Assembly: GCA_017311315.1 (NCBI GenBank)
Contig: CM029660.1
Location: 13,441,430-13,505,429 of the forward strand
Source of the DNA: Dendrocalamus latiflorus
Taxonomy: Eukaryota; Streptophyta; Magnoliopsida; Poales; Poaceae
Direction: 5' to 3'
DNA: 64,000 bases
Notes under the pieces: model-generated
The model's input: the letters and a program-made list of their open reading frames with translations, nothing else
Database searches by the model: none
Told to the model about the DNA's origin: nothing
Made by a program: the position numbers and the translations under genes
Part shown: one piece after another, positions 1 through 9,394 of the stretch
Position numbering within the stretch: the first letter of the stretch is position 1
How the letters are laid out: the number at the start of each line of letters is the position of its first letter

Positions 1-895
1 ATTCTGCTGTGGGACGTGCGGAGAAGAGAACTGGTGCTCTACACCTGTCTCATCGCAAAACCTCTCAAAGTAGGAATTATTGACCTCCGTGCCATTATCA
101 CTGCAGCTCGATCGTAAGGCACTCGGGAGCTCAACAGAATGCCTAAAAAACGGACCAAAAATCGGTAAATATCTCATCCTTCGAGGCTAATAAAAACACT
201 CAAGAAAACCTCGAGAAGTCATCGACCACAACAAGAACATACCACTTCCCTCCTGCTGACTGCACTCGAGCTGGACCAACTGTGTCCATGTGGAGCAGCT
301 ATCCCGATGCATCGGTCATAGTCACTGTGACCGGAGGATGAGAAGCGGCAACCATCTTGCCATGCTGGCAAGGAGCGCAAACTAGATCTTTGACCATCTT
401 GAGTTTAGGGAGACCGCGAATGAGATCATGGCCACTAACTCGAGTCAAATGGTCAAATCCAATATGACCAAGTCCCCTATGCCAGAAGGTAAGGTCACAT
501 GACTCAGAAGCAATTAAACATCTGAGAGGATCACCAGAAGACTCAGCAAAATCAGCACGAAAGATCCTCCCATATCTAGAGATCCCGCAAACCAGACTCC
601 CCGAATAATCAAGAATTTTGCAAGCGTTTTTCTTAAAGCTCACCTCAAAACCGTCATCGGTAAGCTGAGAAATAGAAAGCAAATTATACTGCAGCTTACT
701 AACCAAGGCAACATCTTTTAAAATAAATGAATCATTCACGCGCACTGTACTGGAGTCAACAAGCCAAACCTCTCCCTTCCCTACCCGGCGAACCTGAGTC
801 AACAAGAGAGTGAAGGCACAGTACTGGGATAAATCAAAAGAGATTTTGGAACCCAATACTAAGTCACACGTCGAGCAGAAGAAGTAGCCACACAC
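1..895 (-). pseudogene. Sirevirus-type Ty1/copia pol fragment (GAG-pre-integrase plus start of integrase)
   Basis: Read on the minus strand, 895 to 302 is an open frame with a copia GAG-pre-integrase domain: the FWHRGLGHIGFDHL segment and the CAPCQHGK zinc-binding-like segment are visible. The frame then stops at TAG (301-299), exactly where the family has a Gln (CAG), and integrase sequence continues to base 1. Bases 1-248 match 58356-58625 closely, the integrase of another copy of the same family. The fragment runs off the left edge of the window. At about 893-900 the sequence flips to the plus strand copy, so the two fragments are head-to-head. Lineage assignment rests on the related RT at 56664-57287 and on the long 3' region. 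Non-functional. Confidence 0.8.
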
Positions 896-1809
896 GACTT
901 CTGGTTTGCGGGATTTCTCGTTACGGGAGGATCTTTCGTGCTGATTTTTCTGAGTCTTCTGGTGATCCTCTCCGGTGTTTAGTTGCTTCTGAGTCCCATG
1001 ACCTTACATTCTGGCATAGAAGACTTGGTCATATTGGATTTGATCATTTGACCCGAGTTAGCGGCCATGATCTCATTTGCGGTCTGCCGAAACTCAAGAT
1101 GGTCAAAGATCTGGTTTGTGCTCCATGCCAGCACGGCAAGATGGTTGCCGCTTCTCACCCTCCGGTCACAGTGACTATGACCGATGCACCAGGGCACCGC
1201 TTCTCACCCTTCGTTGTGTGTCTCTGTGCTCGGTTTCAGGCTTCTCCCTCGCGTATCTCACCGCCAGGCGGTGAAGCGCATCCTTCGGTACCTTCGAGCT
1301 ACCATTGATTATGGTATCTGGTACTCTTTCTCGTCCTGTCTTTCTTTGAGAGCCTACTCGGATGCAGACTATGCTGGCTGTAGGATAGATAGGAAAAGCA
1401 CTTCGGGCACCTGCCAATTCATTGGCACTTCTCTAGTTTGCTGGTCTTCGAGGAAGCAGTCCGGTGTTGCACAGTCCACCGCAGAGGCCGAGTACGTTGC
1501 TGCAGCCAGGTGCTTTGGATGGTCTCGACCCTGCGGGACTTTGGGTTAGTTATCGACAGTGTTTGACTCTTTTGTGACAACACTTCTGCGATTAACATTG
1601 CTAAGAACCCAGTGCAGCATTCTCGGACCAAGCATATTGATATCAGATATCACTTCCTTCGAGACCATGTGGAGAAGGGTAACATAGTGCTCCAGTTTGT
1701 GGAGAGTGACCACCAGTTGGCTGATATCTTTACCAAGGCTTTGGATAGCACTAGGTTTTTAGCTCTGCGGGGAGAGCTTGGGGTGGTTTGTCCTTATGGA
1801 CTGCTGTGA
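896..1809 (+). pseudogene. Internally deleted Sirevirus pol: GAG-pre-integrase joined to RT end and RNase H
   Basis: 901-1190 encodes the same GAG-pre-integrase segment as the inverted copy at 299-895. At about 1198 it jumps directly into the C-terminal end of reverse transcriptase and RNase H (translated SHRQAVKRILRYL, then YSDADYAGC, then STAEAEY, and a final FTKALDSTRF block), with frame changes. All of integrase and most of RT are missing compared with 56076-58625. A stop at 1807-1809 matches the natural pol end of the family. The 14 bases at 1198-1211 repeat 1148-1161, so the deletion junction carries a copied filler. A dead element. Confidence 0.8.
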
Positions 1810-2489
1810 GGGGGAGCTTTGTGCTTCATGCTTTATCATGATTATTATGCTCTTACTCCTTTCTGCTGCATTGCATATGGGTGCATTGGGGTTAGTCCTT
1901 CTAGCATAGGTTAGAGTGTTTCTCTAGTCTAGTTGCTTAGACTTCTTTCTCTCATCTTGTGGTTCTAGGATGCCGCTTATTAGCTGTTTCTCTTCTCACT
2001 AGGTTGAGCTCACTCACTTCTTGTAGGTTCTAGCAAGGGTTGGGCCACCCTTGGGTAGACAGGGAACGTGTTTGCTCCTTAGTGTGTTAGAAGACCAGTT
2101 GATAGTCCTAGTTTCATATAGGGTAGATGAGAGTCAGTCTGAGCCATAGTATCCTCTATATCTTATCTATGCTTTAAGGACTGCCTTTTCTATTTTTATT
2201 GCCAGCTTCTCGCATTTATTGCTTTAGTTCAGGGGGAGTTCATTTAGGAACTTCTAGATCTTAATGTTGACATAACTCAACTTGAACTAAAAGTGCATCA
2301 CATGTTGAGGGGGAGCTAGATTTGATTGCATTCTGCATTCTGCATTGTAATATAATTACATGGAGCCTTGATTATTATCCATTTGTGACATGTTTACAAT
2401 GCATTACATCTTGTCATGATCAGTTCTTACTTGCTAGATTTATCATGACTTTATATGTATAGTCTAGTCTTTGCCATGATGAGTTGATT
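1810..2489 (+). other. Sirevirus 3' non-coding region, first part
   Basis: Follows the RNase H stop and holds several polypurine-tract-like AGGGGGAG motifs (about 1810, 2230, 2308). Repeated polypurine tracts between pol and the 3' LTR are a known Sirevirus trait. The region is broken at 2489 by a CACTA element and resumes at 13521. The uninterrupted order is seen, inverted, at 55241-56075. No gene seen. Confidence 0.7.
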
Positions 2490-2830
2490 CACTACTACAG
2501 AAAGGCTAATAGTAGACGGCAAATCACAGACGGTTTTGTGAAACCGTCTGTAATGTAAACTATTACAGACGGTTTTAATTTGAAGGCCGTCTGTGGTATT
2601 TGTGGCGGGAAAGAGGAGTATCACAGACGGTTCTTACCGCTGAACCGTCTGTGATACTGGAATATCACAGACGGTTTTTATTAAAAACTGTCTGTGATAA
2701 TCTGGGATTATCACAGACGGTTTTTTATTAAAAACCGTCTGTGTTGTGTCGACTATCACAGCCGGTTGTTGTTAAGAACCGTCTGGGAATGTTCACAGAC
2801 GGTTTTTCACAAGAACCGGCTGTGATGTCC
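2490..2830. repeat. 5' subterminal repeat array of CACTA family 1 copy 1
   Basis: About six palindromic units built of a TCACAGACGGTT arm, a short A/T-rich spacer and the complementary AACCGTCTGTGA arm. In maize Spm such subterminal motifs bind the TNPA protein; the same role here is inferred. Confidence 0.85.
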
Positions 2831-2946
2831 CTTTGTCTGTCATATTCTAGATCAGAGGTTAATATATAAGTACACATTGCTTCTAATAACTTAACTACAG
2901 AACTACTGAGACAAGAGATCACAAATTAAAGGCAAATTTATTAATT

Positions 2947-3501
2947 TCAATTAGAGGCAAATTTATTACAAAAGTCGCACAGGTAAAGAGTTTCCCAGAT
3001 TGTATTCTTTTGGGCTTCGTAAGCTTCTTCTTCAACTTGGGGACTTGGAGGATCAGCCGCTAAATTCTCGAACGCCGTTAAGATTGCCCTTGTCCTCAGC
3101 ACTTCCTCCTGCAGCCTGGGCAAATGATCAGCAGCATCCATAATGTCGTAGAGGATAGCATGAAAAGATTCCTCAGAATCTGCCGTTTCTGCTTGATCGG
3201 CAAGGCTATCCATCAGTCTCTGCAATGCGTGTAGAGCTTCTTCCGCATTGCGCACATTGTGGAGAAGAACCAGGGTGAGGGCTGTTTCCCTTTCTTGAGC
3301 GGCAGCGAGACGCATCCGTCGACGGCGGAGGATCAGGTCAAGCTGACGGATGCAAGAAAGTCGGGGAAGGAGAGCAGGGCGGGTGCGGAGAAGCTGCTCC
3401 AGATGCAAATTGCTGGCCGCCTGTGTAAGGTTCCGGCCGAACAATTCGTGATGAACAGATGAGAGGAAGGAGATGATCACAAGAACAGTAGTAGAAGCCA
3501 T
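2947..3501 (-). CDS. Small ORF of unknown function inside the CACTA 5' end, divergent from TNP2
   Basis: I do not recognise the family. From the ATG at 3501 the frame gives 184 residues. There is a hydrophobic N-terminus (MASTTVLVIISFLSS), an arginine cluster (RRRRMR), then a long leucine- and glutamate-rich stretch likely to be helical (segments such as EEALHALQRLMDSLADQAE and LPRLQEEVLRTRAILTAFE), and an acidic PPSPQVEEEAYEA tail. A possible TATA-like TTAAATATG lies near 3560, and the start is chosen because that ATG follows this motif. The same ORF occurs in the inverted CACTA at 34433-34939, with seven amino-acid-level changes by eye, and as a fragment at 24240-24424, so it belongs to the transposon family. 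It could be a captured host gene or a real accessory protein of the element. Function is not assignable. Confidence 0.55.
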   Translation of the reverse strand: MASTTVLVIISFLSSVHHELFGRNLTQAASNLHLEQLLRTRPALLPRLSCIRQLDLILRRRRMRLAAAQERETALTLVLLHNVRNAEEALHALQRLMDSLADQAETADSEESFHAILYDIMDAADHLPRLQEEVLRTRAILTAFENLAADPPSPQVEEEAYEAQKNTIWETLYLCDFCNKFASN

Positions 3502-3702
3502 GTTGTATTGTATATTGTATTGTACGTACGTAGAAGAGACCTGGATTAGGAGCGCATATTTAACCTTTAGCACAAACGGTTCGTATACCCAAACATTAAT
3601 GACATAGACGCTTCGTATAACGATCGAGAGACGTTAATTAGACGATCGAAACACGAAGCGTTCTGGCATCGAAACACGCGCGAAGCGTTCTGGTATGAAG
3701 CT

Positions 3703-3835
3703 TATCACAGACGGTTTTTTATAAAAAACCGTCTGTGATAATTTTATCACAGACGATTTTTAATAAAAAACCGTCTGTCATAACTGGTTATCACAGACGG
3801 TTTTTAGTTAAAAACCATCTGTGATAATGACTAAG
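3703..3835. repeat. Internal subterminal-type palindromes between the divergent ORF and TNP2
   Basis: Three palindromes of the same type as the element ends (TCACAGACGGTT with AACCGTCTGTGA) lie in the intergenic space between two divergent genes. The inverted copy 2 has only one at this place (about 34195-34233). The stretch 3580-3700 also has two GAAGCGTTCTGG motifs. Likely a shared promoter region; the regulatory role is inferred. Confidence 0.6.
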
Positions 3836-4134
3836 GCATTTATTGCGCTGCTCAGACCGCGTCTGTCTTCATTTCGATCCAGATCTAGCCACTGCTGCGC
3901 ACTTTTTCGCTCGGGAGGAAGCTAGGCGATTTCAGGCCAGTTAATTTGGTGGGAAGAGGCAGAGATTGAGCTTTGAATTAAGATTCAGACTTTCCTGGTT
4001 GCTGTAGATATGGTTAGTAATGAAATTTATTTTTTTTTAATTGCATTACAATTTAGGTGTAAGTAATCCATGAGTGGTTATTGAAGATGGTTAATTAATT
4101 AGCAAAATTGTTGGTTAATCCATGAGTGGAATAT

Positions 4135-7100
4135 ATGTGCTGTCCATGCACTGACTGCGAGAATTTGAAGATGTTTAAGAACCGAGGGCAAATTGAAGCG
4201 CACTTGATTCGGAGGGGTTTCAAAAAGGATTATACATGTTGGACCAGTCATGGCGAAGTGAATGATCATATGCCGCCGGATGACATCGCCGGTGAAGTGA
4301 ATGATATGCCCCCGGATGACATCGCAGGTGAAGTGAATGACATGCCGCCGGCTGATGTCGATTGTGGCTCGGATTCGGATAGGTTGCACGATGATAATCT
4401 GGATCAGATGCTTCGCGATGTAGAAGAGAACTATGATGAGAGAGAGTATGTTAAATTCCGTGGCTTGATGGAGGACTCAGAGAAACCTTTGTACATGGGC
4501 TGCAAGTACACGAGGTTGTCGGTCGTGCTTGAACTGTTGAAATTGATGGCAAGCAACGGTTGGTCCGACAAGAGTTTCACGGCGCTGCTAGGTCTTTTAG
4601 CGGACATGCTTCCGGAGGGAAATGAGTTGCCTAAAACCACGTATAAAGCCAAGAAGGTTCTTTGTCCGTTGGGAATGGAAGTAGAAAGAATACATGCATG
4701 CCCGAACGACTGTATCCTCTACCGTAAAGAGTATGCAAACATGCATGTATGTCCGGTGTGCAACACATCCCGATACAAATGTAACAATCAATCAGATGAT
4801 GGCGAGGGAACAGAGGCGAAGAAAGGACCTCCTGCTAAGGTGGCATGGTATTTTCCTATAATTCCCCGTTTGAAAAGGTTTTATGCAAATCCAAAGGAGG
4901 CAAAACTGCTGCGTTGGCACTCGGAGGAGCGCAAGAAGGATGGAATGCTAAGACACCTTGCTGATTCCGCGCAGTGGAGAAACATTGATAGGAGTTTTGC
5001 AGAGTTCGGTGCAGAACCAAGGAATATAAGGTTTGGACTGAGTACAGATGGAATGAATCCTTTCAGTAGCATGAGCAGCCGACATAGCACATGGCCCGTG
5101 ACTCTCTGCATCTATAACCTTCCTCCTTGGTTGTGTATGAAGCGAAAGTACATTTTGCTGTCGATACTTATCCAAGGGCCAAAACAACCTGGGAATGATA
5201 TCGATGTGTTCCTAGCTCCATTGGTGGAAGATCTAAAAGTACTGTGGAACGAAGGGGTACAGGTATGGGATGCATACAAACGAGAGAACTTCACTCTGCG
5301 CTCCTTATTGTTCTGCACCATAAATGATTATCCTGCCCTTGGTAACCTATCGGACCATAGTATAAAAGGTGCCAAAGCTTGTACTCACTGTTTAGATGGT
5401 ACCGAGAGTGTGTGGCTGAGACACTCACGCAAAACCGTCTACATGCGTCACCGCCGGTTCCTTCGGAGGGCTCACCCATACCGCAAGATGAAGAAACAAT
5501 TTGACGGAGAGAAGGAAGACGGTTCAGCTCCAAGGCATTTAAGGGGACACGAGGTTTATGATATGGTTAAGGATTTAGATGTTGTCCTCGGAAAGGGACG
5601 TAAATTGAGGGCTCATGAGAAGAACACCTGGAAGAAGAGATCAATATTTTGGGACTTACCTTATTGGGAGTACCTAGATGTTCGGCACTGCATCGACGTC
5701 ATGCACGTAGAAAAGAATGTGTGCGACAGCTTGATTGGTCTCTTACTGAACATCCGTGATAAAACAAAGGACGGCGTCAACGCACGGCTTGACTTGGCTG
5801 ATATGGACATCAGGCCTGAGTTAGCACCGACATGCACTGATAATGCACGAACGTACCTTCCCCCTGCGTGTTACACTCTGTCCAAGGCTGAGAAAACAGA
5901 ACTGTGCCAGTGCTTGCATGGTGTCAAAGTTCCGTCTGGTTACTCCGGCAACGTGAAGAAACTTGTTTCGATGCAAGATTTGAAGTTAAATGGCATGAAG
6001 TCTCATGATTGTCATGTGCTGATGACACAGATGCTCCCTATTGCAATTAGAAATATTTTGCCGATCAAAGTCCGAGAGACAATCATGAGGCTATGTTATT
6101 TCTTTAACACAATTGCTCAGAAGGTCATCGATCCCGAAGGACTAGATGCTCTGCAGGACGAGGTGGTGATGACTCTATGTCACCTTGAAATGTATTTCCC
6201 TCCTTCGTTTTTCGATATCATGGTCCATCTCATTGTTCACGTTGTGTGGGAGATAAAAATGTGCGGGCCCGTATTCCTACGTAGCATGTACCCATTTGAG
6301 AGGTTCATGGGAATTCTCAAGTCCTACGTACGGAATCGTTCTCGGCCAGAGGGCAGCATCATCGAAGGTTATGCAAGCGAAGAGGTCATTGAGTTTTGTG
6401 TCGATTATATGGCTCAGATTCAACCGATAGGTGTCCCTCAATCTCGTCATGAGGGGAGGCTGAAGGGTCTCGGAACTATCGGAAGGAAAGCAATCACTCC
6501 AGATATGGACATGTATACTCAAGCCCATTTCACGGTGTTGCAACACATGACTGAAGTGGCGCCTTATGTGGACCAGCACAAGGGTGTGCTTTGGCAACAG
6601 AATCCGGAGCGGCCGGATGTTTGGATCATGAGGCAACACAACCGTCGGTTCAACCAATGGTTGAAGGAGCAAATCGCTAGGAGCTCGCCGAGTGAGACGC
6701 TGACATGGTTGGCAAAAGGGCCGACATTTACAGTTGTGACATGGCAAGGATATGACATAAATGGGTACACATTCTATACGCAGTCTCAGGATGTCAAGAG
6801 CACTAACCAGAACAGCGGTGTCCGCATAGATGCATTCAGTACCGATGGGTCGAGAAACTCGTACTATAGCTTCATAAAAGAGATTTGGAAGCTCGACTAT
6901 GTGGTTTTCAAGATCCCCTTATTTCGCTGCCATTGGGTGCATCTCCCACAGGTGAAGGTTGACAAGTACGGTGTCACGACCGTGGACCTCCAACGTGTCG
7001 GGTACAAAGACGAACCATTCGTACTCGCCAATCAAGTTGTTCCTGTTTTCTATGTAACTGACCCAGCAAATAAGAAACACCATGTAGTTCTTCATGGAAA

Positions 7101-7278
7101 AAGGAGAATTGTCGGAGTGGAGAATGTAGTGGACGAGGAGGAATACAATCAATTTGATGAGTTACCTCCTTTTGGAAATGGCATAAGGGTCGACGATGAA
7201 CAACGTGACGAAACTAGTTACGTACGCATTGATCATGATGAAGGGCTAATTTTTAAAGGAAATAAGCAAGTACAATAA
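4135..7278 (+). CDS. TNP2: TNP2-type CACTA transposase, open but lacking its native N-terminus
   Basis: Encodes the DDE-type transposase expected to cut and join the CACTA ends in the nucleus. The frame gives 1047 residues from the first in-frame ATG. The order is: a partial transposase-associated domain (CCPCTDC, then HLIRRGF and WTSHGE); a 12-13 residue repeat GEVNDMPPDDIA present three times; the Transposase_21 core with STDGMNPF (about residue 300), NDYPALGN (about 395) and IDVMHVEKN (about 517); a DUF4218-like region (about 620-740) and a DUF4216-like region (about 875-985). The inverted copy 2 starts 34 codons earlier (MYAASRVSEEYINGV). Here about 240 bp holding that start are replaced by a short filler, whose own ATG at 4122 is out of frame. 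No internal stop in 3.1 kb. Activity is doubtful because of the missing start. Confidence 0.85.
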   Translation: MCCPCTDCENLKMFKNRGQIEAHLIRRGFKKDYTCWTSHGEVNDHMPPDDIAGEVNDMPPDDIAGEVNDMPPADVDCGSDSDRLHDDNLDQMLRDVEENYDEREYVKFRGLMEDSEKPLYMGCKYTRLSVVLELLKLMASNGWSDKSFTALLGLLADMLPEGNELPKTTYKAKKVLCPLGMEVERIHACPNDCILYRKEYANMHVCPVCNTSRYKCNNQSDDGEGTEAKKGPPAKVAWYFPIIPRLKRFYANPKEAKLLRWHSEERKKDGMLRHLADSAQWRNIDRSFAEFGAEPRNIRFGLSTDGMNPFSSMSSRHSTWPVTLCIYNLPPWLCMKRKYILLSILIQGPKQPGNDIDVFLAPLVEDLKVLWNEGVQVWDAYKRENFTLRSLLFCTINDYPALGNLSDHSIKGAKACTHCLDGTESVWLRHSRKTVYMRHRRFLRRAHPYRKMKKQFDGEKEDGSAPRHLRGHEVYDMVKDLDVVLGKGRKLRAHEKNTWKKRSIFWDLPYWEYLDVRHCIDVMHVEKNVCDSLIGLLLNIRDKTKDGVNARLDLADMDIRPELAPTCTDNARTYLPPACYTLSKAEKTELCQCLHGVKVPSGYSGNVKKLVSMQDLKLNGMKSHDCHVLMTQMLPIAIRNILPIKVRETIMRLCYFFNTIAQKVIDPEGLDALQDEVVMTLCHLEMYFPPSFFDIMVHLIVHVVWEIKMCGPVFLRSMYPFERFMGILKSYVRNRSRPEGSIIEGYASEEVIEFCVDYMAQIQPIGVPQSRHEGRLKGLGTIGRKAITPDMDMYTQAHFTVLQHMTEVAPYVDQHKGVLWQQNPERPDVWIMRQHNRRFNQWLKEQIARSSPSETLTWLAKGPTFTVVTWQGYDINGYTFYTQSQDVKSTNQNSGVRIDAFSTDGSRNSYYSFIKEIWKLDYVVFKIPLFRCHWVHLPQVKVDKYGVTTVDLQRVGYKDEPFVLANQVVPVFYVTDPANKKHHVVLHGKRRIVGVENVVDEEEYNQFDELPPFGNGIRVDDEQRDETSYVRIDHDEGLIFKGNKQVQ

Positions 7279-7584
7279 GAATGTATATGTGAAAATGTGT
7301 GACAATTTTGAGATGTATATGTGAAAATGTGTGATGTAGTCAATTTTGAGATGTATATGTGAAAATGTATATGTGTGATGTATTTGAGAATGACAAAATG
7401 TATTGGCATTTATGTATATGTGATGTATATGTGTGATGTATTTGAGAATGACAAAATGTATCAAGAAATACACTTTGTGAATGCAGCTGGTTGGTGTTGT
7501 ATATGAATGCAGCTATTTGGTGGTTGATATGAATGCAGCTGTGTAGTTATTGGTGTTGTCTTAATTGCAACAGCCGGCAAAGGC
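7279..7584 (+). other. TNP2 3' region with short GT/AT-rich repeats
   Basis: Repeated units such as GATGTATATGTGAAAATGTGTG between 7285 and 7460 (the unit is 22 bases; its first 20 are GATGTATATGTGAAAATGTG). No gene seen; probably the 3' untranslated region of TNP2. Confidence 0.5.
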
Positions 7585-7700
7585 TTATCACAGACGGTTC
7601 TAAACTTAGAACCGTCTGTGATAACATATCACAGACGGTTCTAAGTTTAGAACCGTCTGTGATAATCTCCCTACATATACCCTCTCGCTAGGGTTTTCTG
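7585..7700 (+). promoter_or_regulatory. Candidate promoter of the second transposase gene with two internal palindromes
   Basis: Two complete palindromes with the subterminal arms TCACAGACGGTTCTAA / TTAGAACCGTCTGTGA (7585-7664) are followed by ACATATACC (about 7671) and a telo-box-like CTAGGGTTTT (about 7687). The long pyrimidine-rich leader after it fits a plant 5' UTR. The promoter role is inferred from position upstream of the gene at 9852. Confidence 0.4.
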
Positions 7701-8130
7701 TGTGCGCTGCAGTTATTCGATTAGATCTAAATCCCGAGCCCGTCGTAGCCACCGCCTCCCCGAGCCCTCACCGGCTGCCTCCCCCAGCCCTCGCCGGCCG
7801 CCTCCCCGGACGAAGACGTCGCCGCAGCCTCCTCCTCCTCCGTCGCCGCCTCCCCGAGCCCGTCGCCTCCTCCTCCAACGTCGCCGCCGCCTCCTCCTCC
7901 TCCGTCGCCGCCTCCCCGAGCCCGTCGCCTCCTCCTCCTCCTCCGTCGCCACCGCCTCCCCGGACGAAGACGTCGCCGCAACCTCCTCCTCCTCCGTCGC
8001 CGCCTCCCCGAGCCCGTCGCCTCCTCCTCCTCTGTCGTCGTCGCCTCCTCCTCCTCCGTCGTCGCCGCCTCCTCCTCCATCGCCGCCGCCTCCTCCTCCT
8101 GCGTCCCTAAGGTCACCGAAACCCTAAGGT
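7700..8130 (+). repeat. GC-rich CCTCCG trinucleotide-like tract
   Basis: A low-complexity run of CCT, CCG and TCG triplets that is open in several frames on both strands, giving Pro/Ser/Arg-rich artefact ORFs. It contains a duplicated block CCCCGGACGAAGACGTCGCC (7804 and 7959). No credible protein. It may be the leader of the second gene or captured first-exon sequence. Confidence 0.6.
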
Positions 8131-8149
8131 CATCAAATCCCTCCCCGAG

Positions 8150-8400
8150 CTTCATGCTTACTGTTAGTGTTTAGGGTTGATGCTTGATGCTTCATACTGT
8201 TATGGTTAGTTGCTTAGTACATATTTAGGGTTGATGCTTCATGCTTACTGTTAGTGTTTAGGGTTGATGCTTGATGCTTCATACTGTTATGGTTAGTTGC
8301 TTAGTACATATTTTGGGTTGATGTTTCATGCTTACTGTTAGTGTTTAGGGTTGATGCTTGATGCTTGGTACATATTACATTGGTACATTGTTTACTGCAG
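8150..8400 (+). repeat. Tandem repeat of about 85-110 bp, 2-3 copies
   Basis: The block GTTTAGGGTTGATGCTTGAT ... TTGCTTAGTACATATTTAGG recurs two to three times with small changes. Single TTTAGGG motifs occur, but not as a telomere array. No gene seen. Confidence 0.65.
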
Positions 8401-8502
8401 TAGCTTAATTAGTTTGCTATTTGGTACATACTACATTGGTACATTGTTTACTGCAGTTGCTTAGTTTACATTGGTACATATTATATTGCTTGTTGTGTTA
8501 GT

Positions 8503-8590
8503 ATGTAGTATATAGTATATAGTATATAGTATATAGTATATAGTATATAGTATATAGTATATAGTATATAGTATATAGTATATAGTATAG
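8503..8590. repeat. (TATAGTA)n microsatellite
   Basis: About a dozen head-to-tail copies of a 7-bp TATAGTA unit. Confidence 0.85.
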
Positions 8591-8720
8591 GCACATAACC
8601 CCTCTCTGTCCACATCACCCCCTCCCTTCTCCCCCTTCCCTCTACTCCTCTCCTCTCTTCCTAACATTGAGCATCATGTATCACTTTTCTTGCTTCCTCA
8701 TCTTATCATGTGCAACCCTA
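8585..8720 (+). repeat. Duplicate of the pyrimidine-rich leader of the second transposase gene
   Basis: The sequence TAGGCACATAACCCCTCTCT ... CTCATCTTAT is repeated at 9727-9838, just before the gene start at 9852. The kilobase between the two copies is made of hairpin sequences, which suggests duplication of the leader and insertion between the copies. The inverted copy 2 has only one leader. Confidence 0.6.
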
Positions 8721-8768
8721 CAATTTGAGAGCACAAATTAACCAATCAAGGAAGAGTATATGATCAAA

Positions 8769-9250
8769 GGGCATGAAGCAAGTAACACATTCTAGTGTAT
8801 CCGGATAAAGAAATCTTGCGATTATTGCAAAAGATACATTGACCATTTGGGTGGAAAGAAATACATTGTGTCATCAGGCTCATGACTGCCAATTTGAAGC
8901 ATAGCATAGCATCCGAGATACATCCGAGGCCTGCAGCTGTGTCTTGAAGAATGCCAAGAGCTGGTCTTCAGATGTGGCATTCCTCAAACTATAAATTATG
9001 AATCTTATTCTCATAACCCATCTGAATACCAGCTCTTGGCATTTCTCAAGACACAGCAGCAGACCTCGGATGTGCCTCGGATGCTATGCTGTGCTTCGAA
9101 TTGGCAGTCATGCGCCTGACGAAACAGTTGATCTTTCCACCCAAATGCTCCATGTATCTAGACAAAAAACAGCAAATGAAGCAAGTGACATACTATAGTG
9201 TTCCCGTTCAATGAACCGGATACACTAGTTTGTGTCATTTGCTTCATAGG
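8769..9250. repeat. Imperfect inverted repeat (fold-back) inside the CACTA
   Basis: The arm at about 8825-8970 is the approximate complement of about 9015-9170 (for example ATGCCAAGAGCTGGT at 8951 against ACCAGCTCTTGGCAT at 9030). Outside the arms lie copies of a motif ATGAAGCAAGTAACACATTC / GTGTCATTTGCTTCAT that forms the tandem hairpins at 24741-25264. No coding capacity seen. Confidence 0.65.
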
Positions 9251-9394
9251 CCTTTGTTTAGGGACTTTGCTATTTGGTTTATAGTATTAGCAACTAAAGT
9301 AGGTGCTAGGATAGGCACTTTGTTTAGAGACCTTGTAGTAATAGTATTACAAAATTAAAGGAAATTTTAGTACAGAAGTTCAAAAAAAAGAAAT

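Noticed and set aside
6277..6770. Minus-strand ORFs of 68-156 residues
   Set aside because: Antisense of the TNP2 C-terminal region; no independent support.
7700..8155. Proline-, serine- or arginine-rich ORFs of about 140 residues
   Set aside because: Low-complexity CCT/CCG repeat, open in several frames on both strands; no recognisable protein.
8150..8360. TTTAGGG words as an interstitial telomere
   Set aside because: Single motifs in an 85-110-bp tandem unit, not a head-to-tail telomere array.
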